NCBI GenBank assembly: GCA_963281255.1
Contig: OY725503.1
Span: 2,914,001 to 2,978,000, forward strand
DNA length: 64,000 bases
From: Aphrocallistes beatrix
Lineage: Eukaryota; Porifera; Hexactinellida; Sceptrulophora; Aphrocallistidae
Reading direction: 5' to 3'
Made by a program: the position numbers and the translations under genes. The notes beneath the pieces are model-generated. The model saw nothing but the letters and a program-made list of their open reading frames with translations, ran no database searches and was not told the DNA's origin. This document shows positions 34,590-45,654 of the stretch, in pieces. How positions within the stretch are numbered: position 1 is the stretch's first letter; every line of letters begins with the position of its first letter.

Positions 34590-35475
34590 TAAGTTTGAGC
34601 AGAGAGCCGTAGTAAAGTTCCTGGATAGCGAAGGCGAGAAGGCTTCCAACATAGTAAAACGGCTGGGAGCTGTTTACGGTAATGCGAAAACAGTCATATA
34701 TGACTGTGTTGAATGTAATCGTTTCGGCTGAATAAGCCTTGAAGATGACAAACGGAGCGGTCGTCAAATAACCTCGGTCACTCAGCAAAACATCAATCAA
34801 GTAGATGAAATGATTCAAGCAGATCGAAGAATCACTTTGGATCTTTTGAAGGAGTATAGGGATATCAAGGCCTAGTGTTGTTAAATTTTGCACGAAGTCT
34901 TAGGATATAATAAAGTATTTGCTAGATGGGTGCCTAAAATGTTTACAATGACCAGAAACGTGCCCGCTTGGAAATAAGTGAGGATATGCGTCGACGATAT
35001 AACGCCGAGAAGAAGAAGTTTCTCGACCGAATAGTTAGTATTGACGAAACTTTGATTTAGTTATATGATCCAGAGACAAAATTCTCATTTGAAGCACACC
35101 AGCAGTCCTCCCCAGAAGAAGTTTAGAGTTGATAAAACGTAACAGAACGTCAAAGCATCCGTATTCTGGGATATTCAAGGAGTTATACTCGTAGACTACT
35201 TGCCAAAGGGACAAACAATCAACAGAGACTACTTCATCAACATTTTAACATAGAAATCACACCCTGCTATTAAAGAAAAACAGAGTGGAAAGATCAGGAA
35301 GGTTATTTTGCTCCACATGGATATTACAAGACCACATACTGCACACAAGTCAAACGTAAAGATTCATGAACGAGGCTATGAAATACTACCCATCCACCAT
35401 ATTCACCTGATCTAGCACTTAGCGACTTTGCACTATTCCGTACACGGAAAAAGAATATTAAATTCCATTTATAAA
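34590..35475 (+). pseudogene. Mariner transposase pseudogene
   Basis: Opens in FEQRAVVKFLDSEGEKASNI, a first helix-turn-helix, and later DKRSGRQITSVTQ, the linker. First catalytic D at SIDETL near 35040, YDPETKFS after it, second at LHMDITRPHTAH near 35315, third region HLI…LALSDFALF near 35420. Each catalytic block can be read but in different frames with several stops. Start and terminal repeats are missing; the left side runs into a Helitron. Confidence 0.75.
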
Positions 35476-36404
35476 TTTCCTGTAATAAGTTCGGGAACTC
35501 TTCTACCCCCCGGATATATAAACATTAATTTTTTAATAGCAAGGATATTGATATCGCGGTCGTTTATTTAGTATATTAGGTATACTATAAAATATTCTGA
35601 TTTTTAATTTAGGATTCAAAAATACGTACGTATATTTAACTTTGATCAAATTTGGTTGAAGGTACATGTCTTGGATCAATTAGAAATACCATTACATACA
35701 TGCAAACTTGAGCCATAATAAAAGCGGGATGCAGCGTTTAATCACATTTCATAAAACCAATCACATTTCATAAAACCTTTGTGTATATTCGATCAATTAC
35801 TAATACATCCCAACTGAATTACATCTTGAATAGATTGCAAAATCAAAGATTAAAGCATGCTCACTCTGGTAACTAGCAGGAGGGTAAACGTCAGAATTTA
35901 ACTGAATGTCAACTTTGCCAACCTACAACTGCCATGATATTTGGAATTTTCTTACCAATTTTAAACTGCATAAACGTCGGTTATTCAGAAAAATGAGTGC
36001 AAGCTCGCGAATTATAATTTTGAGTGGGATTACTAAATTACTGGTTGAGGCTGTGCTTGGTTTGATTATAAAATTTTAACAACTAAAAGGTAAAAGAAAT
36101 ATAATTTTAATATATATTCATAAACGTCGGTCCTCCTCTTTCCAAAAACATCGAATTTATCCAAATCGGATATTGGTAAAATTCTCAAATTTACACTTCA
36201 AGTGTGCTCGCCCGAATACTAAGCCAACTTAACACAGGTATTTCAACAGAAAACTAAATTATAAATATTATATCAAAAAAATAACCTACACAGAATAACA
36301 ATCTAAAATTATTCAATATTTATGAAATATTGCGAAATAATTTATATAATTGAAACGAATTAAAAGGGGTAATAAAAAAATCGAATAATAGATTGTCAAC
36401 TAAC
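35476..36404. other. Intron sequence, no element recognised
   Basis: AT-rich. The stretch next to 36404 begins GTTAGT on the minus strand, the donor of the eIF3d-like exon. Confidence 0.4.
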
Positions 36405-36701
36405 TTCCCAAGATGGCCTAACTTCAATACTAGGAGCAATTTTTCTAAGGTTTGAAGGTCTGTGTTGCTGGTATCTGCTGCCAAAATTTTTCAGCCATTT
36501 TTTTTCTGCTTTCTGTTTTTCTCTCTCACGTAATTTCCTCTGCTTTACATTTTGAGAAACGTTTCCTTGCATCTTTTCCTCACGTTGTTGTTTTTGCATT
36601 TGAATCATTTTCGTCTGTTGTAATTTATGTTTCAAACTGCGGTGAAAACCTGGAACCCGCTTATTCCTATTTTGATGTACATAGTGGAAATTAGCATCTT
36701 C
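36405..36701 (-). CDS. eIF3 subunit d-like gene, exon 2 of those visible
   Basis: A 99-codon exon, phase 0 at both ends, between acceptor tgttattttcatag and donor GAA|GTTAGT. Starts EDANFHYVHQNRNKRVPG, then a long Lys/Arg/Gln-rich helix (residues 25-72, QRKLREREKQKAEKKW), FGSRYQQ, and ends SIEVRPSWE. In eIF3d the same place holds a basic RNA-binding linker (KERERIRLQKKFQKQFG) followed by SSVEVRxDWEV. The join to exon 1 (…KFQLE) restores the FQLVDTA…-like order, and the join to exon 3 restores WE-x3-E(I/M)xF. It is the best single piece of evidence that the exons belong together. Confidence 0.8.
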
Positions 36702-37296
36702 CTATGAAAATAACAAGATATAAGTTATTCAGGGCTATCTTTTAAATAAAATAAAAGTCTCAAGAGACATTATGAGTGTGTTTCAACATTTGATTATCTT
36801 TAGTGTTTATTATGTTGGAAGAATACCCTCATCCCGTCGGAGCATTCGTCACTTAAAGTTGTAGTATATACATTTGAAATAGATTTGTTTCCAGATATTA
36901 ACGTTCTAATTATTGATTAGAAAGTATTGAAGGTTCAAATTTCAAACTCACAATTTGTATGACAACATAGTATATAAATGCGGATTTCTTAGAATCAGAT
37001 TATATCTCAACTCGAACGGTGAATATTGAAATATCGTTCATCACTAAGTATCGGCAATATATGTTAAGGTTATACTTTTACAAATGATTTCAAGTTGCCC
37101 AGGAGAAGAGACCCTGAAATTCGGATTCTTAACAAGAGGCTACACTATAATCAGACAATGTAAGAAAAACTGTGTCATGTGATACATTTTTGGAAATAAG
37201 TAGCACTCATTCTGTAACAATTTACTCAAGTTGAATATTTGTAGGGCATTAGTTGAAAGTGAAAAGATGATACAGTAGTTACACTAGATAAGAATA
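36702..37296. other. Intron start region, no element recognised
   Basis: Polypyrimidine tract and AG next to 36701; otherwise AT-rich sequence. Confidence 0.4.
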
Positions 37297-37512
37297 CAGT
37301 CGGGACCTTGAAAATATATTCTTATATAACCTCGTTAGTACGAATAAGGTTACGTGTAATGCTAATTTCCAGATAATACGAACAAGTATTTGTAAAAATC
37401 TGGTCTTTAAGAAGTGTTTTAATCGATATTTCTTCGGTTGTAAAAACGAACTTCGGATAAGGCGAACAAATTTTGACGGTCCTTTGGTGTTCACATTAAC
37501 GAGGTTATATTG
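37297..37512. mobile_element. Degraded pogo/Tigger MITE
   Basis: Begins CAGTCGGGACC and ends with ATTAACGAGGTTATATTG; the inner text 'cggataaggcgaacaa…cggtcctttggtgt' matches the MITE at 52968-53475. Confidence 0.55.
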
Positions 37513-37860
37513 TAAGGTAAAAGAATAAGTTAGGTCTGACGAAAACTTTTTTACGAAAAATGTAAAATATCTGCCAAAAATATTTTTATATAGGATAAAT
37601 CATAGCATTCTATATACTAAGGCAATGGCAGTCACCAAAAAATTAGTACCATGGATTAGTTAAATACTTCAAAACCAATAATTTTGATAGTGTAGATATT
37701 TCAAATTTCCATTAATTTAGGCATTCACTCATCCTGACAAACTAACTATTGTATCAGAACAATTAAATGAGATATATTAGTATTATTTGGTTTTTAATGA
37801 ACATAGTTAATTAATACTTAATACATACAAAATATCAAAAGAATAGTTAATCACAATATT

Positions 37861-38060
37861 GAGACTTGAGAGATACTTGACTTAGCTTGAGAGACAGACT
37901 TGACTTAGCTTGAGGGATAGACTTCACTTAGCTTGAGGGATAGACTTCACTTGGCTTGAGAGACAGACTTGACTTAGCTTGAGGGACAGACTTGACTTAG
38001 CTTGAGGGACAGATTTGACTTAGCTTGAGAGACAGAGACTTGACTTGACATGACTTGACT
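37861..38060. repeat. Minisatellite, about 28-bp unit
   Basis: Seven or so copies of a unit like GACTTGACTTAGCTTGAGGG(acaga), with G/A changes between copies. Confidence 0.9.
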
Positions 38061-39008
38061 AGAGAACTGAGACTTGAGGCATCATAAGGGAACGATATAC
38101 TTCTATGAGTACTAACGAACAATCACACCCGGCCTTTTAATAGGATATAGTTACACATTCCGGACTTCTACAGCCTGTGAATTCGACTAAAAACAAAGAA
38201 TATATTAAATTAGTTCTAGAATTTAGCAAGTTTACTATTCTATTGTTTCAGCCCTTGTGCATTATATATAGGTCTTAACGTTATTAGAATTGTACAATGT
38301 TCTAGTTTCATAGTAGCACATGCCAAATGAATAAATATTAGTACGGGAAGAGCCAGAATAAAAGTTTTAAATTTCAGATACATCGTTCGTTAAACGACTT
38401 TCTTCCCTTTCTCAATTCACATTGAACATTTCTAAACATCATTAACGAAGTTCAAGAACTCAACCTTTTGGTTCTGGTCTACACTGTTCTTTTCAATGAT
38501 ATAAGCTAACAGTGCGGCTGAAGTTGACTAATGGAAAACGGGCCAAAATTACATTTTGCCTTTCCAAGCTGACAACCAGAAGGCATTCGATGTTAATTTG
38601 GAACACGTTTAGATAAATTGCACTTATCCAAATTAAAAAAATGTCGGTCGACAGACCGATAGTGCAGCTCCAGGAAGTGACTCGAAGGAACATGAAATGT
38701 GAATATCGGAATACATCATAAAATACTCATTTTAGGACATTCTAAGTGTGAAATTTGGAATCTACATATCAAAATATTTTATAATAGCCATTGAGAACCC
38801 GCTTTTAGCATAAACTAAAAAATAGGTGTGAAAATATGAATATATAAAAATTTAATAGCTCATTAAATATTCGCATTATTTCTTTCAAAGTGCGAAAATC
38901 GGAATCTACATATTCAAATATCCTATATTTGTCGTTGAGAACAAGCTTTTAGCATAAAATTAGATTTTTTTCAAAAGGTGTGGAAATATGTATACATCAA
39001 TATGTTAA
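38061..39008. other. No gene recognised
   Basis: 38690-38980 has two diverged copies of a 'gtgcgaaaatcggaatctacatat' type unit, resembling the reporter-free inner repeats of Helitron family B. Confidence 0.35.
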
Positions 39009-39054
39009 TCCTTACTATTAAAACTCGATTATTGTATATTTATATATATATATA

Positions 39055-39427
39055 CCGTATTGCTTCGAATAAGCGCCCGGGCGCTTATTTATTTCGTGCA
39101 CCCTATAGACCCGGCGCTTATTCAAGCTCCGGCGCATATTTTTTTCATTCGCTATTTTGACCCGGCGCTCTTTTTTTTGTTTACTACATTGACTGGCACT
39201 TTTATTTTTGCCCAACTGAGAATGTTAGTTCTATTAAAAAAGGATAATGTAATGTTTCAAAAAGCACTTCTATCTATGCCACTACTGAGAATACTAGTTT
39301 GATATGATTTTCAGAGAACTAAAATGCCCCGGCGTCCGACGCTTATTTAAGCCCCGGCGCTTATTTATTTCGCTCACCATTTAGACCCGGCGCTTATTCA
39401 AACCGGCGCTTATTCAGGGAAATACGG
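39055..39427. mobile_element. MITE with CCGTATTGCTTCG ends
   Basis: TA-flanked; left CCGTATTGCTTCGAATAAGC and right GGGAAATACGG; several GGCGCTTATT repeats inside. Confidence 0.75.
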
Positions 39428-39948
39428 TATACGTATATATATACAACCCCGCTTCGCTTGCTTGCGCTGCGCGGCTGGCGGACACTTTGTGTCCGCCGGA
39501 GGCTCCCTTCGGTCGCCTGGGGACACATTGGTGAATTATAAGGGAGATAGGATCTCTAAATATGTCTGTCCTACTGTGATAACCGATCTCACTCGAAAAA
39601 TCACCAAATTTATCAATTTTAAAATTTTTGATGCGTAATGATGACGTCATAACAAAGTGATGAGTCATCATTTTTTTATGAAAGTTGCATCATATGTGAG
39701 GTATGTTAGTATACATATTCTACTAAAATTTCAGCCTTTTATCTCCTGTTATGGCTGAGTTATGCTTGAATAACTGTATTGCTTAACTTTTAAAAATGTG
39801 ACAATGGAGTCATAATTCCATGATGAGTCGACATTTTGCTCTGAGCTCAGAACTTACTCGAGCCATAGCCAAAAGACTCCCACATGCCAAAAATTAGCTT
39901 TCTGTGCCCGGCAGTTACTTCAATCAATTCGTTACAGATATATACATA

Positions 39949-40425
39949 CAGTGCCCGGACAAAAGTATTCGACCACCACAGAAACCGCCATACAAATAGT
40001 ATTAAAGTGGGTCTATTCATAAAGGAATATGTACTCAAACTGTAAGGAATACTCCATTTTTTTTTCCAAATTCGTAAACTACACATTCTAATTACTCTTA
40101 ATTGATAGCCACAGCTTAATTACTAACTACCAAGATGATAAATATCAACATTTGATACTTGATGCTACTTGTCCCAAGTCACAGCCATTATATATGATGG
40201 TGTTTAGTGACACAAAGTGGCATAGGTTGATAATTTTTTACATAATAATACGTAATTGAGTTGAAACTGTCAATTATGAGTAATTAGAATGTGTAGATTA
40301 CGAATTTGAACTAAAAATAGAGTATTTTCTACTGTTTAAGGACATGTTCCTTTTTTAATAGATCTAATTTAATACTATTTGTATGGAAGTTTTCGTGGTG
40401 GTCGAATACTTTTGTCCGGGCAGTG
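39949..40425. mobile_element. MITE with CAGTGCCCGGACAAAAG ends
   Basis: TA-flanked; inverted ends CCCGGACAAAAGTATTCGAC. Second copy at 51581-52048. Confidence 0.85.
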
Positions 40426-40429
40426 TATA

Positions 40430-41337
40430 TCTTATATATTAAAATGCTAGGATTTTTTATTAAAAAAAATGTGTTTGTCCGAATTGATTGCAGAATTGGG
40501 AAGTCATAGAGGTGTGAAAATTGGCATGTAGGTGTCAAATGATATGACCACGATTAAGTTCTAAGATCTAAGAGAAATTTTAACATCTCTGCAAAAAAAT
40601 GGAAAACAATTTTTCGCACCTTTTCTATACAAAATAAATGACTACACTATCACAATAGAAACCATTGTAAGACACTACAATAGATCGTCATTGTTATTAA
40701 TACTTCAAAGCCACAACTTAAGTTTGATATCTTAAATGTATTATAATGTATGGCAATAAAAAAGATTATGTGCATATTTTCACACCTTTATATACATATT
40801 TTACACCATTTGATGAATTTTGAAAATAATGCTAGAGACTAGCTTCCAACGGTTGACATGGGGTTTTCAGGGGTGTAGATTTCGAATATCATATTTTCAG
40901 ATTTATATGATAAATTATTTGTTTACTTTTGTTTACAATATATACATAAAGTAAACAAATCTCAAAAATATGCTAGAAACTTGCTTTCAACGGTTGACAT
41001 GGGGTTTTCAGGCGTGTGGATTTCGAATATCATATTTTCAGATTTATACGATAAATTATTTGTTTACTTTTGTTTACATTAGATACATAAAGTAAACAAA
41101 TCTCAAAAATATGCCAGAAACTTGCTTTAAACGGTTGACATGGGGTTTTCAGGGGTGTAGATTTCGAATATCATATTTTCGAGTATATTTGATCAATGTT
41201 TACTTTTGTTTACAATAGATACATAAAGTAAACAAATTATAAAATATGTTAGATTGAGTGACTCCAGGCGCCCGCAGGGCGACTCTGCGGACACAGTGTC
41301 CGCAAGCCGCGCAGCGCAAGCAAGCGAAGCGTGCTTG
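40430..41337 (+). mobile_element. Helitron family B, innermost layer of the nest
   Basis: 5' TCTTATATATTAAAATGCTA, three internal units of about 130 bp (each with CGGTTGACATGGGG and the GTTTAC palindrome), 3' end GTGCTTG at 41337. Confidence 0.85.
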
Positions 41338-41383
41338 TATATAAATATACAATAATCGAGTTTTAAAAGTAAGGATATATATA

Positions 41384-41571
41384 CAGTCGACTCCGCTTAA
41401 TAGGGCCACATCGGTCAGAGGACATTTTGGCCCGATTAAGCGGAGAACCCTATCAACCGAAAATATTTTGTATTAGCTTCTATGTGTGAGAGCTATTCTG
41501 GTCCTACCAAAAGTGGCCCGATTAAGCGGCTGACCCGATTAAACAGTGGCCCTATTAAGCGAAGTCAACTG
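41384..41571. mobile_element. Pogo-type MITE
   Basis: CAGTCGACTCCGCTTAATAG and complement with TA flanks; a second copy is at 56633-56818. Confidence 0.85.
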
Positions 41572-42161
41572 TATATATATATATCTGTAACGAATTGATT
41601 GAAGAAACTGCTAGGCGTAGAAGGTTGATTTTTGGCATGTGGGAGTCTTTTGGCTATGGCTCCAGTACGTTCTGAGCTCAGAGCAAAATGTCGACTCATC
41701 ATGGAATTATGACGTCATTGTCACATTTTTAAAAGTTAAGCAACACAGTCATTCGAGCATAACTCAGCCATTATAGGAGATAGAAGGCTGAAATTTTAAA
41801 AAGATCTGTAAACTAACACGCCTCACATATGATGCAACTATCATCAAAAATGATGACTCATCACTTTGTTATGACGTCATCATTATCATCAAAATTTTAA
41901 AAATTGACAAATTTGGTGCTTTTTCGAGTGATATCGATTTTAAAACTAAGATGGACATATTTAGAGATGATATCTCCCTTATAATTAACCAATCTCACAT
42001 CCAGGCGACCGAAGGGAGCCTCCGGCGGACACGAAGTGTCTGCCAGCCGCGCAGCGCAAGCAAGCGAAGCGCGCTTGTAACTAATAAAATATACATATTA
42101 TTACTTTTAAAGCGAGAATAATTACATCTAGAATAATTACATTACTTAAGAAATAACTCAC

Positions 42162-42272
42162 CCTTGGAATCTCATTGTTTTGGTAGTATTCACAGGTCTT
42201 GGACTCATTTTACGAAGAGCACCATCTTTTGGGAAATTGAAAAACTTCATGAAGTATTCTACTTGTACTCCT
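42162..42272 (-). other. Exon-like segment of unknown status
   Basis: Minus strand has a good acceptor (tctacttccaattacag) and donor (GG|GTGAGT) around 111 bp that can encode RGVQVEYFMKFFNFPKDG. Its frame does not fit the phase-0 junction of the eIF3d-like gene on either side; included there it would give a TAA stop. It may be a chance match, a poison cassette, or an exon of something else. Confidence 0.25.
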
Positions 42273-42505
42273 CTGTAATTGGAAGTAGAATCAGGCGCGA
42301 CATCGCCCGAATAATAATATATGCAATTAGTGTTGTCAAGTGAGGTATTATAAATGTGTAAATGAAACAATATGCAGCAAAACAATACATTACTGTAATG
42401 TACTAATGTTGTATGTGAAGTAAATATAAATATTGTGGTTTACATAATATTTTCAAAATGAATATTTAAACCATGAACTCAAAATATGAGATAATTATAT
42501 AGTTG

Positions 42506-44568
42506 CATAGCCTACTACATACAGGCCGTTTCACTGAACAATTTTCCATGGTACCAGGGATAAGATAAAGTGGATTTTCTCACGCACCCATAATATGAAT
42601 AAATAATTTTTGTTCCAAATCTGTTAATCATCATTTGTTTGATGCATAAGTTTATGAAACTAGTCTACGTTCTAATAAATGAATATCAATGTTATGGCTA
42701 TTTTCTTTCTCTGCTATATGGTTCCTTTTTACTTTGACGTTGTATTTGTTCTTGAATGTTAGCTCTCAACTGTTTCTATACATGTAAGGATGCGCCACGC
42801 AGCAAAGGGCAATGGGGAGGCGGGATGGACCTACAAGGAAGTATCCGGCAAGCCAATTCCCTAAGAAGGATCGGTGCTTTATTTGCGACTCGAACAGGCA
42901 CTTTATGGCCCAATGCCCGGAACGGCACTGTGCGAAATGTGGCGAAAGAGGACACGAGGTCCGCTATTGCCTACATACACGAAGTCGAAGAGGGGTATTT
43001 CTGGCCACGACGCAGCATAGTGTTGTACATGAGACGGCGGTTGTGGTACCAGTTAAATGGAACGGCAAACCCATCAATGTAATGATGGACACGGGGGCGG
43101 ATCCTTCGGTGGTGGACAGAGGCATCGTACAAAAGATGAATAATCCTTACAGCACAAAGTACAGTCAAGTGTATGGGCTAGGGCGGACAGCGCTTGCGGT
43201 CTGTGGTACGGCCTGCGTGGCGATAGATGTGGGGGATGGTCGACCACTAGAACACGAAATCGAAATACTCGATACTAACAATAGGGTGGTTATATTGGGG
43301 CGAAGGTTCCTCGCGCGCTTCAAGAATACTACTTTCGATTGGGAAAACATGAGAGTTAGGCTAGGTGGTTGTTGGAAAACCTCTTTAGCTGCGGCACGCG
43401 GGGATACGCGGCGACTAGAGCAGAAATTATGCAGACTGAGATGGGAATGGAGGGAGATAGCTTGGAGGCCAGGTTCGATATAAACCCGAAACTATCACAG
43501 CGAGAAGAGACGCCATACGCAAGGTACTGTCGAGATGGAAAGACGTTTTCGCGGAGAACCCGAAGAGCCCGCGCGAAATTGGAACCGCGGGACACGTTAT
43601 CACTCTTCTGGATGAGCGGCCGATCAGAAGCCGGCCGTTGCGTGTTTCTCCGGAAATTGAGGCGGAGGTATCCAAGCAGATAGATGAAATGCTAGAGAAT
43701 GGGATCATACGTCCCTCTTCTTCCTCTTGGGCGAGTCGAGTGATCTTAGTGAAGAAAAAGGACGGGACCCATCGATTTGCCGTAGATTTCCGGGATCTCA
43801 ACGATGTGACGAAGCGAGATGCCTATCCGATGCCGGATACCCGAGATGTTTTCGATCGTATGGGAGGGGCAACTGTATTCTCTACACTGGATGGGGCATC
43901 CGCATACTGGAGCGTGCCTGTGAAGGAAAAGCATAGGGAGTTCACTGCGTTTGTTTCAACTCGCGGCCAGTTTGAATTCAACCGCATGCCTTTTGGATTG
44001 TCAAACTCACAGGCTACCTATCAGCGAGCGGTAGACCAGGCTCTACGAGGGTGTCCGAATGTACAGGCGTTTGTTGATGACACATGTGTCCACTCGCCCA
44101 GTTTCGATACGCACCTGGAGCATTTGGATGAGGCTCAGTTGGCTATTCTAAAAATTGAGGATGAAGAATGTGAGGATTGGGCTTTTGAGTGTACTGATTG
44201 CTGTATTGACGGAAAAGATATGCTTGACGGAAAAGATATACTTCAAGTAACTGTTTACTCAACAACAAGGCCAAGAATATTACTTCTACCACCTCTTGTC
44301 CCAAAGATACTCAAAGGAAGATACTTAAACTTACCTCCAATTAATATATGTATATATATATACACCTATATATTTATGTATTTTTCCTTGTCCGTCAACT
44401 AAATTATGCCAGCAGTCAGTAATATCATTATTGTGGGGTAGAGGATGTATAATACACGATATTAAATATATCAAAATGATATTGTGTTAAATTTAATTGT
44501 ATTAAAAACTCGACTTTATCTTATCCCTGGTCTAAAGTAGTGAAACGGCCTGTATGTAGTAGGCTATG
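42506..44568 (+). mobile_element. P-like element carrying a Gypsy gag-pol fragment
   Basis: CATAGCCTACTACATACAGG at left, complement at right, inverted repeat about 30 bp exact then patchy to GGGATAAGATAAAGT. Flanked by ATAGTTG on both sides (42499-42505 and 44569-44575). The cargo (about 42780-44130) is far more GC-rich than the surroundings. Confidence 0.8.
42812..44130 (+). pseudogene. Gypsy retrotransposon gag-pol fragment, no LTRs
   Basis: Two CCHC zinc knuckles (CFICDSNRHFMAQC and CAKCGERGHEVRYC) are followed by an aspartic protease site (MMDTGADPSVVD) in one frame to 43483. A frame change near 43400-43450 leads to the reverse transcriptase: FAVDFRDLNDVTKRDAYPMP, FSTLDGASAYW, FNRMPFGLSNSQATYQR and the catalytic FVDD box at about 44070. 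The frame then runs into unrelated sequence at about 44130, so RNase H and integrase are missing. No LTRs are found. GC-rich codon use differs from all neighbours. Confidence 0.85.
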
Positions 44569-44665
44569 ATAGTTGATAATAACAGTTATTTAATTAGCGG
44601 TTTTAGGATTGAAGTATTTAACCAATCCATGGTACCAATTTTGGGTGACTGCCATTGCCTTAGTA

Positions 44666-45364
44666 CAGGGGTTCTCAAGGGGTACGCCAGGTGTTTTTCG
44701 AGGGGTACGCTGAACCAACTTTAAATGCCTAGAAGTACTATGAAATTATGTCTGGTAATACTCCTGATTCGAGACATGTCAAAAGTAAACCGTATTTATG
44801 ACAGTGCGTCTTCTTTGGTTAATTATGTAAGGTTGCTAATTACCAGTGTATATTTTGACACGAATTTCTGAATTTCAATCGACTATACCATTATAGGGTT
44901 TCAATTTCTAGATATAAATTCTAAAATTAAATTTCTTCTCCTGTGCAAGATCATGGAAATTTATTACAGACATACTTGTATATAAACAATATATACAAGT
45001 GCTTAAATCAAAAATCAAAATGGGTGTAATCATCATCAAAACCTTACATTTTGTCAAATAACCTGCACTTCGTTTATTGCTAACCTAAATCATTTTTTTA
45101 GATCCAGATAGTAGTAGTTTTAGGATTGACTTATAAGAGAGCAATGATCAGCATGTACTCTCCACATAACCAGTCACAAAATCTTAATCGTAATCGTCTT
45201 GGGTGGAACATTACATTAGGTGTTTGTTTTACAAGTATAACGATAATGGGCAAATATTTATTCCAATTCTTCTTTTAAGCATTGGATTCTGGTCAGAAAA
45301 CTTAATCAATTAACTTTAATACTTACTCATCAAAACGAACGAAAATTCGAATATTTGATTCAGC
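44666..45364. mobile_element. hAT-like end (CAGGGGTTCTCAA) and unassigned sequence
   Basis: Only the left terminus is clear; the following text (GGGGTACGCC…) is typical of non-autonomous hAT elements. No matching right end found before the Helitron piece at 45365. Confidence 0.4.
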
Positions 45365-45507
45365 CCTAATTATAACAGCAAGACAGATGTATTTGAGATG
45401 TTATCTAGCTTATAATTAATCAGTGTGTGCCTAGGCGCCTGAAGGGCGCCTCCGGCGGACGCAAAGTGACTGCCAGCCGCACAGCGCAAGCAAGCGAAGC
45501 GGGCTTG
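45365..45507 (+). mobile_element. Helitron family A, 3' end fragment
   Basis: About 140 bp ending CGGGCTTG at 45507 with the GCGCC…GGCGCC and CGGACG hairpin parts. Confidence 0.7.
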
Positions 45508-45608
45508 TTGTTTATATATGTTGGTAATAAATTTCAATGATTTTGCAGAGGAGAATAAATTTTGAGAGTGAAGTGAATAAGTCTTAAGCTACTAACAAAT
45601 CTCTGGTT

Positions 45609-45654
45609 CAAAAAATTTAGGGAGTACCATTGGCTTAGTGTATAGAATGCTATG
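45609..45654. mobile_element. P-like element right end, orphan
   Basis: Reads ACCATTGGCTTAGTGTATAG then AATGCTATG, the family terminus; no partner could be assigned. Confidence 0.5.

Larger units (their letters stand above)
39444..41375 (-). mobile_element. Helitron family A, middle layer of the nest
   Basis: 3' end at 39444 (CAACCCCGCTTCG, CAAG changed to CAAC), body to GTTACAG at about 39936, 5' end ATAATCGAGTTTTAAAAGTA at 41354-41375. Two insertions in its TA tract. Confidence 0.8.
39009..42077 (+). mobile_element. Helitron family A whose (TA)n tract holds five other elements
   Basis: 5' end TCCTTACTATTAAAACTCG at 39009; body resumes at 41582 (CTGTAACGAATTGATTG) and ends CGCGCTTG at 42077. 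Between: MITE 39055-39427, Helitron A 39444-41375 (itself carrying MITE 39949-40425 and Helitron B 40430-41337), and MITE 41384-41571, each separated by short TA runs. Confidence 0.85.
37601..44665. mobile_element. Possible long P-like element, right end truncated
   Basis: Left end CATAGCATTCTATATACTAA at 37601; the following GGCAATGGCAGTCACC…TACCATGGATT is mirrored at 44610-44663. The outermost bases on the right are missing because a hAT-like end (CAGGGGTTCTCAAGG) starts at 44666. If one element, it holds the whole Helitron nest and the Gypsy-carrying element. Confidence 0.45.

Noticed and set aside
42162..42385. Minus frame with YFMKFF…TMRFQG as an eIF3d exon between exons 1 and 2
   Set aside because: Spacing of YF and MRF resembles eIF3d, but no acceptor/donor choice fits the phase-0 junction, and exons 1 and 2 already join in frame over the same region of eIF3d.
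43356..43801. Minus-strand frames opposite the Gypsy fragment
   Set aside because: Shadow frames caused by the GC-rich coding strand; the plus strand has the recognisable gag-pol motifs.
37601..45654. Pairing the left P-like end at 37601 with the right end at 45654
   Set aside because: Inner sequences after the first 35 bases differ (GGCAGTCACC against GGTACTCCC) and the flanking heptamers do not match.
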